Assembly (NCBI GenBank): GCA_035610835.1
Contig: CM069441.1
Coordinates: 80,069,515 to 80,133,514, forward strand
Reading direction: 5' to 3'
DNA length: 64,000 nucleotides
From: Ophiura sarsii
Taxonomy: Eukaryota > Echinodermata > Ophiuroidea > Amphilepidida > Ophiuridae
Shown here piece after piece: positions 1-12,603 of the stretch. Below the pieces are notes generated by a model, which was not told where the DNA came from, searched no databases, and was given only the letters and a program-made list of their open reading frames with translations. Each line of letters opens with the position of its first letter. Positions within the stretch are counted from its first letter, which is position 1. A program made the translations under genes and the position numbers.

Positions 1-292
1 TTTTTTATTTTTGCCACGCTCGCCTCGCATCGAGCATCGCGATCACCGAGTTTAAGCACGATCCGACCAACTTCAAAAAGTTGACCCCTAAAGTTGACCC
101 CTAGATGACCTTTGACCTCGTACGCTCTAGCAAATGCAAACTTGCTCTTGCGGGGACCGAGCTGCACCCACCCACCGAGTTTGAACGCCGCCCGACCCCG
201 GCAAGGCGACGAAAAAGCGTGCACAGACAAACAGACAAACAAACAAACAGACAGACAGACAGACAGAGAGTAGCGTATTATAATATAGATTA
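1..292 (+). repeat. Retroposon-like fragment with a CAGA-rich tail
   Basis: The GC-rich body holds the phrases gaccccta (twice), tgacctttgacct and ccgagtttgaa, followed by a run of ACAG/CAGA units at 222-270 and then an AT-rich end (tattataatatagattag). A body, a simple-sequence tail and an AT-rich end are the usual look of a 3'-truncated or short non-autonomous retroposon in marine invertebrates. The 62-codon open frame through it is not credible because it runs straight through the simple repeat. The left end lies outside the window, so the family cannot be named. Confidence 0.45.
222..270. repeat. (CAGA)n microsatellite
   Basis: Imperfect tetranucleotide run of acag/aaac units. It forms the tail of the retroposon-like fragment on its left. 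Confidence 0.8.
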
Positions 293-1560
293 GTATTACT
301 TCATGATGAGAGGAGTTCAGTACGCATATGATGAGTTCCCCTATGGTTGTGATACTCCCTTTATAGCAGACAGTGATACATGTACCCCATTAGCATGACT
401 AGATACCCAAGTGGAGTCCACTTCTAATCTAAATATTCATTGAAAAAAGAGACCCTCTTCACTTAAGGGCCTTTCTTTTATATGATCTGTGGAAAATGAT
501 CAGTTTTGTTTTATTTAGTTTGTAGTCAGAATTAGCCTGTATTTCAATTGCTAGTCATCGGTTGCTTCATCAAAAAGCCGTAAATTCTTTTGACACTCAA
601 CAGTATTTCCTTTGCTAGAAGCAAAATGCGCTCCGTGTTCCAGAATCAGATCATTAACGCTGCATCGCTGTGCGTTAATGGGGTATAGATTGCCCCGTTA
701 TAGACTATGAAAGTCAAACATTCACTCAACTAATATCATACCGTTTCTGGTCAGCCTTTGTATGCCCATTGGTCATGGTCCACCAAGGCATTTGAAAATG
801 TGGCGTAGTTCCTTCCTTGCGCTGAAAACTCCCACAGCCAGCAGCAGACGATCTTTTTACCTGGCTACAGGGATTCACATTTCACTGTATCATGATGTTG
901 CTCTTTTTGCAGGACATTCAAACTAGGGCAGTTTTGACGACCTTGTGTTAGAAATCATTTTTTGGAATTGGAAATTGATAGAACCTCAAAATATGAAGTG
1001 TTAGGGAAAAAGAGATAATTGTTTAATAATGTTTCAGACTTGGTTAACCACAGATTGTTGGCAAATGGGTTTTGTAACTAAAATTACTTCTATCCAAACA
1101 GGTGTGTTTGCTTCCGCAAAAATAATTAGTCAAATTTAAAGGCAGTTTGCTGTGTAATGTTAGCTTTGCCACCAAGGGCCTTGATACCCCTCCTTCGGCT
1201 CAGGGGGTGGCATATGGATTGGGGGGCAGGGGATGAAACTATTGCTAGCCACTGGATAGGGATATATAATTATTGAAATATTGAATTTCAGATTAGCAAC
1301 ATTTTGTTTTCTCCGATCATTTATCTTGTTGTGAAAATACCAGGGTGTAAAAATCAAGTAACTTTGGTGACTGGTTGCAACATAAGGTGCAAGTTTGGAG
1401 CAAGAATAAAATCTGAAGTTATTTAGGTCAGTTATGAGACCATACCGACAACACTCATTTGCAACTTTAAAATGAAACCATGTTGAAGACAATTAGCAGA
1501 GCTGGAACATTTTTCAAAGCACTTTGAAAAGGGCACAGAGGCAAATACATGATAATAAAG
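293..1560. other. Unannotated AT-rich stretch with one perfect short hairpin
   Basis: No credible gene is seen. At 652-680 there is a perfect 9-bp stem (cattaacgc / gcgttaatg) with an 11-nt loop, followed at once by a short ggggtatagattgcccc palindrome. This could be a cruciform or a relic terminus; there is no further evidence for a role. The 110-codon minus-strand frame at 1160-1492 has no recognisable motif and no splice context. Confidence 0.5.
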
Positions 1561-2120
1561 ATAAAGGGTTCAACAAAAGAAAGTATACCACTTTGTTTAT
1601 GTCATTTTTAGTAACATTCAATTTAATTTTGACCAAACAGGCTAGATAGGCATTTAGATGAATCTGTCAGGCATAATTTGATATCAAACAACAAAGATGC
1701 ACCATGATTAGCACCATTTAAAGAAAAATGTCCTATTTTCAAAAGTCTCATTTCCAATACACAGCACGAGAAGAAAGGACCAATTGGGGTCGGGGTGGGT
1801 GTGTGTGTGTATATAGCCAGGATTGACAGGGCTATCGATCGCACAGTGCAAATTGGTTGGGTCGTACGACATTGTGTGTGTTAACAATTGGTCCTTTTTT
1901 CTCGTGCTGTTTATTGGAAATGAGACTTTTGAAAATAGGAATTTTCTTTAAATGGTGCTAACCATGGTTTATCTTTGTTGTTAGGGAGCAAATTTGGTAT
2001 CAAATTATGCCTAAAAGATTCATCTAAATGTTTATCTAGCCTGTTTGGTCACAAGAAAATTGAATGTTACTCCAAATGACATAAACAAAGTGGTTACTTT
2101 CTTTTCTTGAACCCTTTATA
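1561..2120. mobile_element. Palindromic foldback element with ~220-bp arms
   Basis: Left arm 1561-1784 and right arm about 1886-2120 are reverse complements over nearly their whole length, around a ~100-bp loop containing a GT run. The ends are ataaagggttcaa and ttgaaccctttat. Both arms share ttttcaaaagtctcattt, its complement, and matching gcaccatttaaag / ctttaaatggtgc blocks. There is no coding capacity, so it is a non-autonomous foldback or MITE. The same terminal sequence restarts at 63941, showing that the family is dispersed. No clean target duplication was found. Confidence 0.85.
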
Positions 2121-3392
2121 AGAAAAACAATCCACTTATATTTATACATGGAGCTTTCGTTCCGACTTCTCTTAACCTTTTTCAACATTTGATATTAGGT
2201 CATGTGATATCGTTACATGAGATATTACCGTATCATGTGATTTAGGAGGGTCACATGATGTGTTTGGGGCACACGATTCTTCAGTCTTAATCAGGAGAAT
2301 TATACGAATAAATGTGCTCATTATTCATAACCAACCAACTCCAAGAGAGAGCATATTGTTCAAAATAATACATATCCCATATTTAAATTAAATAGAGATT
2401 TGAGGACACAGTCTTAATCAAATATATGACTACACACACCCCTTTAAAAGTTAAGAACAAAACCAACCAACCAACCCTCCCCCACAAGAAACTCTTCTCT
2501 CTGACTTGTGCTAAAATGCTCCATATAGATAAGGTAGTTCAACGATCGATCGTGTGTGAACGCCCCGCAGCCAGCACGGTATTCCTTTGGCAGTGGCAGG
2601 TTCTTTTGTGCCCAAATCAGTTCAATTAACATCCCTGTTCATCACTATTACAGCAAATTAATTGACTTACTCATAATTTCAATGCGGCACTCTTTGATAT
2701 GTGCTTTGATACTTGGCAAAAGAAATTCTCACAAAATATGAAAAAGATCATGGTGAAATGTCTTAATTTTGATCGCAGTGCATACTTCCTAAAAGAAGAA
2801 AAGTGTGAATAGATTTGTGTATTACGTGGGTAAAAAGTTACAAAACTATCGCTATGAAATTTGAGTAAGTTCATGGGGTGACCTAGTTTTGAATGTTGTC
2901 ACCCATATCGATAAAGATTCAGGTTGAGGTGATAAAAGATTTTGTAAACGAGGACATTTTTACATGATTGGCGCATTATAAGGAGCTAAAATCTTGAGGT
3001 TTAAACATATAGAACAATTGTTGAACGTGATAACCTTGTAAGATTCCATCAAACTAATTGTTTTTGGGACAGACAAAAGCAAAGCCAAAGACTGTAGCCC
3101 CTGGGAAATGTGGGTTACTACCATGGCTATCCATGATCATCAAAGCACCACTGAAAAGGACCGTTTTAATGGGGCAAATTAAACCCTATTTTGAAATTTC
3201 TAAACCTAACTCTAAACATAATTTGAATTTGCTGTGTTGATACCCTAACGTGCACCTTCTTTTTAAAAAGATGTTGACGATGACATGTAGTGAAATCAGT
3301 ACCCTTTTCGGTATTTTTCTTGGATGCCGAAACACTTATACTCAGTACACGATGGATGGTCCTATTATACTATCTGAGCCTCTGAACACTAA
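2121..3392. other. No feature seen, AT-rich unique sequence
   Basis: Only short random frames overlapping on both strands. A (CCAA)n-like run and poly-C-rich patch sit near 2461-2485. No splice-flanked open frame or hairpin stands out. Confidence 0.4.
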
Positions 3393-3470
3393 ATACAGCT
3401 CCCAATTTGAGAACGGCACATTTACACAACCCTTCAGTGTTTCCTATAGATGGTGTGACCGGTGACGTAG

Positions 3471-3764
3471 TGCCCGGCGGTTTGCGTGCGCACCTACAGG
3501 GAACGGTGCTTTAATTCACACTTGATTGATCATTACTTACCATGCTTACGGTGTAATAGTGCAGAAGTCATGGTATGCATCCCTAAGCACAATGAGAGAC
3601 CAGGTACTAAATCTGGTTGCCCGGCGGTTTGCGTGCGCACCATAAGGGCATGTGCTTTTAAAATTGGTGCTCAGTGATGTGTGTTTTGCTTTCATAGTAT
3701 GATGTATGCAGTAGTCATGGACTAGTACCCCTAGCATGTCTTTAGACCAGGCGCTAATCAATAT
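3471..3764. repeat. Old tandem duplication, unit ~147 bp
   Basis: Two adjacent copies, 3471-3617 and 3618-3764, both open with tgcccggcggtttgcgtgcg and share later phrases (gtcatgg, gcat, agaccagg). They are considerably diverged apart from the shared GC-rich start. That start may be conserved, or may be a separate short insertion target. Confidence 0.55.
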
Positions 3765-3856
3765 GTAAACACTACTGATGTAAACAACGGTCACCTCATC
3801 TATAGATTTGGTTGTGTTTGAAATAGCTCTAAGGATGGCTAATAGTGCTAGTAAAT

Positions 3857-3946
3857 TGACACACCAATAACCCTAACCCCCAAACTGGGTTTTTAACCAG
3901 GATCACAATTTTGGAAGAAAAATGAACAAATAAATCTCCGCTCCAT
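3857..3946 (-). mobile_element. 90-bp truncated tRNA-element fragment with 10-bp target duplication
   Basis: The fragment starts near ataaccctaaccccc and continues with gggtttttaaccaggatcac, matching the tRNA-distal end of the TTAA/CCCTAACCC element family in minus orientation. It stops at about the point where the tRNA-like body would begin. It is bracketed by gctagtaaat at 3847-3856 and 3947-3956. The paralogous copy at 5755-5764 has a single gctagtaaat and no insert, so the empty site is visible. A 10-bp duplication around a truncated fragment suggests retroposition rather than TTAA cut-and-paste. Confidence 0.65.
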
Positions 3947-4853
3947 GCTAGTAAATGCCTCAAATTTGTAGGGTTTAGTTCGAAAACGGTTACTTTTCTC
4001 AAAGCTGTTGTGCAATAATGCCTAATTTTGGAATGAAATGATTCCAAAATTAATTTGCGTGATCCTTATTAAAGGTCAGTTTCTGTAGATTGTTGACCTG
4101 GTTAATCTTATTATATGGTGACCAGTCACATCAAATGGGAGGTTTTGTCGTTCAAAATGAAAATTGAGATTTTGTTTTCATGCTAAAGTGTATTTTGTAA
4201 GCTTTGAAATGACACCTCGATTGATACACTTGGTCAATGCATTCAGATTTTAAGTGAAATATTAGGTGGAAGTTCCTTGTTCTCTCTTTTGTTTTTTTAT
4301 GCTTTTCTTCCTCAATATCTTAAAATACATAGTTCCCTTTTGATATGACTAGTCACAGTGTACAGACCTGTTTAATATACATTGTATGTGTGTGAGAAGG
4401 ATGTACAAAGGAAGGATGTTGGATATTTCAAATAAAAACAGACGGATTTAGAATTAAACCCATGTTATTAATCATTCTTAAACAGCTAAGAAAGTGTAAG
4501 CAATCTCATTGGTTCTCAGAAAAATCGGCAACATTTAGATGAGACAATTGAACACGGGGAGGTGGGGCTTATGTTTTAACTGTGCGTCCCACCTTCACAA
4601 TGCGTGGTTTGCTCCATAACGCGCACTTCTGCAGTGCGCCTTTCCTGCGTTTATGCCGGCGCCGCGAAGCTTACGCATGGTGTACTAATCGCATGGGATT
4701 GGATGGAATGTTTTTGGGTTATTCGATCCTAGCAGGGGTAAAAGTTGTCAAATGTGGACAATACAATGTACTTATTTCTTTGATAAATGATATGATAAGT
4801 ATGATTGTTTAAGAATGAGAATAAAAGTATTGTTTTTAGACCGTACCTGTGTT

Positions 4854-4970
4854 ATATTGTCTGACATAAATGCATTCGGTAGTATTATTTTTTGCATAGA
4901 ACAACTCCGCCTGCGGCACCGTTGTTCTACTTAAAATAATACTACCGTCCGCATTTATGTCAGACAATAT
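4854..4970. mobile_element. 117-bp near-perfect hairpin element
   Basis: Left arm atattgtctgacataaatgc continues to a poly-T-interrupted ggtagtattatttt. The right arm is its complement, ending cagacaatat, with a ggcacc-centred loop. It is pure stem and cannot code. It abuts the next element, sharing one base or a TA. Confidence 0.75.
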
Positions 4971-5222
4971 GTGACCAGTCGCGTCAAAAAGGACATGTTG
5001 TCGGCAAACGCAGTTTTGAGATAGAGGCCAATATATTTGATGAAATATAAAGAAAATAATAGAACAAATTTTGCTTTAACAAATCATATCTTGTGATTAC
5101 AAAGTTCGATTACCTTCAACATGGTATCATCTCAAAGCTTAAAATGTGCTCTTTCAAGTCATGTCAATAACTCAGATTTTACTCTGGCCACCAACATGTC
5201 CATTTTGATGTGACGGGTCACA
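4970..5222 (-). mobile_element. 253-bp TGTGACC...GGTCACA MITE, copy 1
   Basis: Terminal inverted repeats of about 33 bp start tgtgaccagtcgcgtc and end gatgtgacgggtcaca. A second copy in opposite orientation lies at 53870-54122 and has the same length. Flanking bases are ...ata|tgtgacc and ggtcaca|tat, consistent with a TA-type duplication. A weaker relative (ggtgaccagtcacatcaaat) is visible near 4118. Non-autonomous. Confidence 0.85.
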
Positions 5223-6918
5223 TATAACATGGGTACGGGCTAAAAACAATACCTTTATTCTCTAATTAAGATAGAACGAAGGTAGATGGAATTAGTGATG
5301 ATTATAGGATAGGTATGTATGAGTCTTTTGCTTATTGCTTTACCACGGTATATTTCTAGTTTGCTACTTATTAATTCAATTGAACTGTGATCTGTATCAT
5401 TTGATACAATTTTATTGTGAATTGCATTATAAGTTTAAATTCTGGTTTGATTCAAGTGAATGTGTTTTTTTATCAAAATAAAGGTGTGGTCTCTTGATTC
5501 AAATGAACTGCGATTTGTATCAAAGTTAAGATTATTGTTTGATTCAGTTTAATTATGATTTGTTTGGAAGATTTAGATATTTTTTTGAACAAAAATTTAA
5601 AAATATTTGATTGAAATTGTTTGAATCTCAGCATCTGAACAGTTAAAACAGCTCCCAATTTGAGAAAAGACCCGTACACGACCCATAATTCAGTGTTTCC
5701 CTATAGATTTGGTTGTGTTTGAAATAGCCCTGGCCCTACATGGCTAATAATAGTGCTAGTAAATGCCTCAAATTCATAGGTTAGTTTGAGAACTGCTACT
5801 TTTCTCAAACTTTTGCACAATAGCCTAGTGCCTAAATATTGGAATTTAATTAATTTTCATGTCAACTGCATCCTTATTTTCTAAAGGTCAGTAACTGTAG
5901 ATTGTCGACCTGGTTAATCCTCTCATTTGACGAGCCTGTTCAATATTCATATGTAAGAAGGGATGTACAAAGGAAGGATGTTGGATATTTCAAATAAAAA
6001 CAGACGGATTTAGAATTAAACCCATATTATTAATCATTCAAATGGAACAAACGTGAAGGTAGCTTGACTTGTGGAATGGTAATGTAGGTATATACATGTA
6101 CATGTATAAATGAATTTTGCTTTACCAAGTTATATATTTTAAGTTTGCTACGGATTATTAATTTTAAATTGAACTGTGATCTTTATCATTTTTATGCAAT
6201 TGTATTACAGGTTTGAATTCTGGTTTGACTCAAATGAATGTGATTTTTATCAAAATTAAGATGGTGATTTTTATCAAAATTAAGATGGTCTTTTGATTCA
6301 GTTGAACTGTGATTTGTATCAAAGTTAAGATTGTTGTTTGATTCTGTTAAAGTATGATTTGTGTGGAAGTTACGATTTTTATGATTTTGTTCAATAATTC
6401 AATTATGATTCAATAGAATGGTGATTTAAATCAAAATTTAAAAATATTTGGTTGAATTTGTTTGAATTGTGATAGGTCAGAATCTGTAGATTGTTGACCT
6501 AGTTCATATTTGACACAGACCTGTTCATTATGTATGAAAGGATGTACAAGGGAAGGATATGGGATATTTTAAATCAAAACAGACGGATTTAGAATTAAGC
6601 CCTGTACTATTAATCATGTAAATAGAACAAAGGTAGCTGGACGTAGTAATACTTAGGCTATATATGAGTTGTTAAGTTTGCTACCATTGCCAATCATCTA
6701 ATTGATTGTGATATATCAAAGTTGGATTGTATTTAAAAGTCTCATTTGTACATATCTATGATCCTGCATGATGATCATGATTGTCCCAGGATTAATTTAG
6801 AGTACTGTTGATATTTGTCAGTAGATATTCATGAAAGAGAAATAGCGCATATATATCAGAATGATTCAATATAATGTAAATGTAAATGTAACGTAATGTA
6901 TCAACAACAACAAAAAAT

Positions 6919-6956
6919 GGGGTGGGGGGGGGGGGGGGGGGGCAGGAGGGGGGAGT
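6919..6956 (+). repeat. Poly(G)-rich tract
   Basis: A near-continuous G run, then gcagga and a second G run. It can form a G-quadruplex on the + strand. One of about ten such G/C homopolymers in the window. Confidence 0.85.
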
Positions 6957-9900
6957 AATGTAATGTCTTTCAGTATGGCACCTCCTCAGTGTGTTACCTC
7001 ACAGAAATCCAGGAAACTAGTGTGATTGATTGACCAGAGGGTGTAGGCTATTGCTATACTAACTCGATTTAGTGATCTGTTATCTCCGTCCCTTGGATTT
7101 TATTTCCATTGACGCATGTATTCAATGTTTTGGGGGGACATGAGGGTGCAAGCATAAGTATATATTGGGATTCATATTCTGTGCCTTTACCCCATGCTAC
7201 ACAACTGCTTATTTTGTTTAGGTTTAGTTTCAGGTTCAGTTTATTCCCCACATAATAAACATTCAGCGATGTAATGTAATAAAACCTGTTCTATGAGCCT
7301 GACTGACACATTTTTTTTAAAAACAAATTTTCGAGTGTAAATGAATACCGAACCAACATTTTGTTTAAAATTTGTCAACATTTTACAGATATTTGATATT
7401 TTTGTGTAATCATTTTTTAAGGGAAAAAAGCCTGACTGACTGACCCAACCACTGTTGACCCAACCTGAGACGGCCATTCGCCGCCCATAGAACAGGGTTT
7501 CTTTTGATTTTTCATCACCTAATACAATCATAATTACTGGGTTGACCAAATTAGAGCAGGGCTCAAAAAAGTACTTGTCCACCCTGGGGAAAATGTAATT
7601 GACTGAATGGATAAGATGGTCTGGTTCATGTTGGCAAAGGCATGTTTAGATATCATACATTTTGTGGCACCAATAACACCATATATTACTTAAATGACAT
7701 AGATTCATGCTCTTAACTGATTTTGTTGGTTCCCTAAACTGAAATAAGACACCACACAAATGTAACCATGTTAACCCCAATATAGAAATTAACCTAATTT
7801 TGAAATAAGTATGACTAAGGTTATTGTCAGTGAACCATGTTGAACAGATTACCATCTATGCTAAATAATATCATTTGCGTGAGTATGTAACACCAATGAT
7901 GATAGATTTGTAAATATCATGATGAGAAGAGAGTTTTCCTGTGGTTACATTTGTGATAAACAGAGACTTTCTCAAAACAGTCATCAGGGTTTTCAAAAAG
8001 TTTTTTCCAGGCAAAAAGTAACTCTACTAGTCTGCGGCACTTTGGTCCAATATTAGGTGACATCTTTCCCCACCTACCCCAAAAATTGAAGGATAACAGA
8101 ACTGAATTTTACAAAATGTTAGTACATTTCGTAAAAATTATAACTTTTGAGCACAAATTGGTTGGATTAAAGGAAAACAGTATTGTGTTAACCACAAAAA
8201 ATCAAAAAGTATCTGTTCTGACAGTTAAAATTCCTCCACTGCAGAACGTTTCGATGGGAGCCCATTCGAGTCAGCTCAGTGACGTCATACATATTCAGAA
8301 CATGTGTGGGCAGTGGCATCACTGTGCAGGTCATATCCCATCCCATGCTTGGCAATGGTGCAATCCAAAATTATCGCATGTTTAGAGCCACAACTTTCTA
8401 TTTGTTTTCATGATTAATACAATACTTCTTTCCATAAAACTTGTCTTTTGTATGGTCAATATTTGTAATGCCATTTGCTATACCTTTTATTCAGTGATGG
8501 TTTCTCTTATGAATTATTAACTTTGATCTGTCAATGAAAAACTAATGAGCTGTTTTAATATATGTGATGCGATCAAGGGAAAGGTGTCTGAAGTCGAAAA
8601 TACTTGATTGTATCGGCCATTTGCAATAAAACATTTTGCAGAACACCCCCTTATATAAAAATGGCTAATTAAAGAGAGTTTTTATAATAGAAAACAAAAG
8701 AAATTCTATCCTCTGTTTGATTATATCTCAAATCAATATTTGCCACTTTTGCCTCATTTGGCTTGATCACATCAAATATTTAGAGTTCTATCTTTAACAT
8801 GTTTAACGTTCAATTGGCGCTGGCATACTTGATATGCTGCGGCAACTTGGTCCAATATTTTGTGACACACTTTTTCAAGTAGGTCTAACCCTAAAAAAAG
8901 GGTATTTGATATCCAATGTAGCATGTCCATTTTTACTGGAAAATAGATCAGTTTAGGGTGTAGGTAGGATGGGGGTCAAAGGTCATCCAGGCTGGCAGGT
9001 GGTTTTTTTAGAATTAGGCCTACATGGTGCTTAAATGCAGTGTGCTTTCCAGATTGAGATTGAGAATGAGATACAATATTTGTGGATGCTCAGGCCTCTA
9101 AAGATACAGGCATGACAGGTACATTTGGAAAAAGATAAGATATTTACTAAAATGCTTCATTGTGTATCTGTGGTTAGGAAAACCAACTTTGATAGTTGCT
9201 GGTATCTGAAAACCCCATTGAGGGCGCACCACACCAACAAACTTTCTCATTGAAATATGTGTACAAGTGCCATATTTCAAGACACCTTTTCTACCCTCCG
9301 GTTACATTTATGGCATACTTGTCACCTATGACCATTTTCAATAACATCTTAACTTTAATTTAAGCCCTGTTTCATTAGGGGTTATCAACCTAAATTTTCC
9401 GCTAAGGACCTGCACACAGCCCCCTCACTTGTTCACATTTTCTGGCATGCCTGTTTACCATTTAGGCAGGTGCTTACGCAATGGGCACTATTAATTTAGG
9501 TCGATAAATTATAAATATTGTATTTATCATTGTAGGTGTAACGGATAGGTCCCATTCGTTCATTTAAATACAAAAAATAACATCCCCGGAGAATAAAATT
9601 GCCGAAAAACCTCACATTTACAAGCCTAGTATTCAAGCTTTTCCGGAACTACTACAGGATTACACGAATTGCACATTGATTTGGTGCAGTGCTCCCTTGA
9701 ACAAAATATATTTCAAAAAGGTTAAATACAGCCCCACGCAACCTTTGCCCATTGCGTCAATGGACAATCTCCTGTAGTTGGCTCAGTGATGATCAAGGTC
9801 ATCTCGGTCAGAACTAATTTAAAAGTATGCGGAAACTGTTACAAGTTCATTTTCTTTGAAAGGATATTTAACGGTTGCCAATAAACAAGAAACATCACTT

Positions 9901-10592
9901 ACAACATTTTTAAGTACAGATCCAAATGGGGTTGTATTTAGATAGTACAATGTTTACTATTTCAAACAACACAAGTCTGATGAATCATTACCATTCCAAA
10001 TGAATCATCACTTGACATTAACAACTGAGTGATTAGAAATCAAACTGGTAAATCTCTGCAAAGAGCTCTAAAAGGCCAATCAATTGGTTTGCTGCAACTC
10101 AGAAAATATGCCTAATACAAGAAACACAAATGGGCAGGGGTTAAGTGCCGTAAGAATAAGATAAAAACCCAAACATATAGATGTTCAACAGAAATTAAAT
10201 TTGGTAATCAGCTTCCCTTATATGTTGGGATGAGCAACTCATTTATTATTCATTATTTGGGTAGTAATATAGTATTGATTAACAATTTGTGCCGACTGTT
10301 GAATCCAACATTCATGGAAACGACGCTGGACTTTAATCAAGTCCACAACGGAATAAAGCGTAACCGCAACACTATTTAAATAAAGCGTAACCACAGTATT
10401 TAAACACGATTTGTATCTAGTCTAGGATGTAGCCTATGTTGCATAATTACGCAGTTGCGCTAACAATTTTCACACTTTAGATCAAAACACCAAATGAAGT
10501 TTTGGTTAAAAAAAACCGCACCTAAAATTCCAAATTTGGTAAAAAACAACAACTTTGATTTGGGTTACAAAAGGAATATCAAACTAAGCTTA
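6957..10592. other. Mostly unique AT-rich sequence with one short direct repeat
   Basis: No supported gene. The phrase tgcggca(a)cttggtccaatat occurs at about 8034 and 8840 in the same orientation, probably remnants of one dispersed repeat. A hAT-like terminus (cagggctcaaaaa) sits alone near 7557 with no partner seen. A 99-codon + strand frame at 8086-8385 has no recognised motif. A small hairpin ctggactttaatcaagtccac lies near 10328, next to two aataaagcgtaacc phrases. Confidence 0.4.
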
Positions 10593-10597
10593 CTTAA

Positions 10598-11144
10598 CAG
10601 TCAGTAAGATCGAATTAAAATATGCGAATTTTAAAATTCGTGTCCGACTATGGGGGCCGCCATTTTGTTTTAAAAGCATATTAGCATCCCGGATGTACAC
10701 AGTTAAGTATATAGCAATTAAAGGTTTTTTGGCTGCGGGGAAATTCTATTAATTCGGGGTTTGTTAAAACTTGTGAATCTGATAGTTAAATGTATTTACT
10801 AACGTTTCACCGACGGCAAGAAAAATCTATCGAAGGAAAAAGGAGTAAAAAGTGATTTTAAACCCAAAAAATGGAACAAATTTGTTCGTGTAAGAGGTGG
10901 TTTTGTCATTAAAAATGACGTTATTTGTTTTTCGGGGTCAATTGAACGCACAAATATCATCTGGAATCGAGTTTAAGTCAAATTTAGTTTATTTAATGAT
11001 AAACTGGGCACTCCATCCAAGAAAAGGTAAAAAACAGGCGTTATTAGCAGCAACTATAATGACGTAATTTTAAAAATGGCGGCCTCCATGAATTCGCCGC
11101 ACAAATTTAAAAATTCACATTTTTTTATTCGATCTTACTAACTG
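10598..11144. mobile_element. 547-bp TIR element with CTTAA 5-bp duplication
   Basis: Ends are cagtcagtaagatcgaat and attcgatcttactaactg; the imperfect inverted repeat extends about 70 bp. CTTAA is present directly outside both ends (10593-10597 and 11145-11149). Each arm carries a gccgccattttgt- or aaaatggcggcc-type motif, so the element holds inverted YY1-like sites. It has no open frame of note and is non-autonomous. Confidence 0.8.
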
Positions 11145-12410
11145 CTTAACATGGAATCATGCCGATATAACATATGAAATGTTACTGATTTAGTTAACGT
11201 TTAATTAACGTCAATGCAAAGTCAGTCACTAACAACATACAAAAGCAAAGTCAGAACCAGTTACGCATCATAAGTATATCTAAACATCGCATGCGTGTAA
11301 ACTTCCCGACCGCTAACCCCATGACCAGGACTAGACTAAAGATCAAGATCATACATTTCATAGGGCAGTTATTGCTCCAGGTTTTCTTCAAGATCAAGAA
11401 ACGAGGGTTAATCTTCTATAGTACATTAGCTCATAATTGGTTTAGAAAAATGTGCAAGATCAGAGTCACAAGGTGCAAATTACAAGTAGTAAGTTACGAG
11501 GTTTGAGTTGTGAGTTCAAATCTATTATGAGTTCAGTCTGTGAGGGCTTGTGGTCAAATTACAAATTACATATTACAATCTGCAAATACAAGTTGCAAGT
11601 TGAAATTAGAGCTGAAAGATTTTTAAATCAAATTACAAGTTTATATTTTATCAAAAAATTGAACTAACAATAATATTAAAGCATGAAATATTGCTGATTT
11701 AGATTGAGCCTAAACAACAACAAATTGTTCAACAGCCTACAAAAACAAAGACAGAGCCAGTTCCCAGGAGCCAATTCAGTATTAAAAATTGAATATGTTA
11801 AAGTCATATTATGCGATCTTTACCTATAAAATTAAAAGGGAAGTCCTTTATCCTTGATTTTTACTTTGAAATTAGATTTTCTTGCAGATTTGCACTTTTT
11901 ATCATAAATCATAAATATCTTCCAAGTTGCAGAGCAGTACGATTCCTAATGACTTCAAAAACATGGTTTTAATAGATCGATATGAATTGTCAGGGTCTGC
12001 GTCTGCTCCGACAACTTATTTTCAAACGACTCACGAGTCGAAAAATCTGTTTCAGTTTATTTTAAGTAGCATCGTATGCACACGCACTTCCTGATCGCTT
12101 ACCCAAATAATATGTACTGGCCAGGAATCTAGGATTATGATCAAGATCAACAGCCAGTTATTGGGTCTGGGCAGTATACAAATATTTACTGTTCATGAGG
12201 TAAATGGTGCAAAAATAGCTCCCCGAGGTGACGGGAGACCGTGGGCCTACTATTTTCCAGAGATGAGCAATTGTTTTTTTCGTACATGAGTTGAGTGAAA
12301 TTAGTTGATTTGTGTAAAAATCATTTATTTCAGCTTTATTCCATATCAAAACGGAATAAAGTGAATTTCACTCAAATCATGTACACAAACAAAATCACAT
12401 CCAGAGCTGG
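11145..12410. other. No gene seen; locally repetitive aaattacaagt phrases
   Basis: At 11451-11650 short phrases such as caaattacaa and aagttgcaagt recur without a clear period. At about 12290-12375 a weak inverted repeat (gagtgaaatt / aatttcactc, with tttattcc / ggaataaa inside) suggests a small decayed foldback. Confidence 0.4.
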
Positions 12411-12603
12411 CATGGCTGGAACTTCAGATTTTTTTCAACCAGCCAGTCGGGCACGTAACTCACAAAATACCTGCCCGACAGAAATTCCACCAGCCAGTGT
12501 AACTCCCCATACATCAGGAGTTTGAAAAACTTTACCTGCCGTTGGATACCCGCGAATGTTACCAGCTATATGGGCAGGTGGGCGGTTGCTACTTCCAGGT
12601 CTG
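12411..12603 (+). mobile_element. Decayed hAT-like element, relative of 24821-25305
   Basis: The left part (ggctggaacttcagattttt, then gccagtcgggca, tgcccgac and ccagccag) matches the first ~90 bp of the element at 24821. The right part ends gggcaggtgggcgg...acttccaggtctg, comparable to that element's right end. The middle is deleted and no target duplication survives. Confidence 0.6.

Larger units (their letters stand above)
4815..5264. mobile_element. Outer foldback element carrying two nested elements
   Basis: Arms at 4815-4853 and about 5224-5264 are inverted copies (gagaataaaagtattg... against ...caatacctttattctc, roughly 35-40 bp). Everything between them belongs to two other elements (4854-4970 and 4970-5222), so little original interior remains. 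The simplest reading is nested insertion into a short foldback element. Confidence 0.65.
3800..6650. repeat. Cluster of decayed segmental duplications
   Basis: A block near 3800-4480 recurs at about 5641-6050 and, in part, 6470-6640. Shared landmarks are a ggtcag...ctgtagattg-ttgacctggtta phrase (4073, 5883, 6472) and a ggatgtacaa-aggaaggat...cagacggatttagaatta phrase (about 4396, 5968, 6540). A second module rich in gtgatttgtatcaaagttaa phrases is duplicated at about 5390-5640 and 6170-6470. Copies are about 80-95% alike by eye, implying repeated local duplication. No coding function is seen. Confidence 0.7.

Noticed and set aside
7557..7580. hAT terminus (cagggctcaaaaa)
   Set aside because: No matching inverted end or 8-bp duplication was found nearby, so no element is called.
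8086..8385. 99-codon + strand frame with several His/Cys/Trp
   Set aside because: No family pattern or splice context; part lies near a dispersed repeat phrase.
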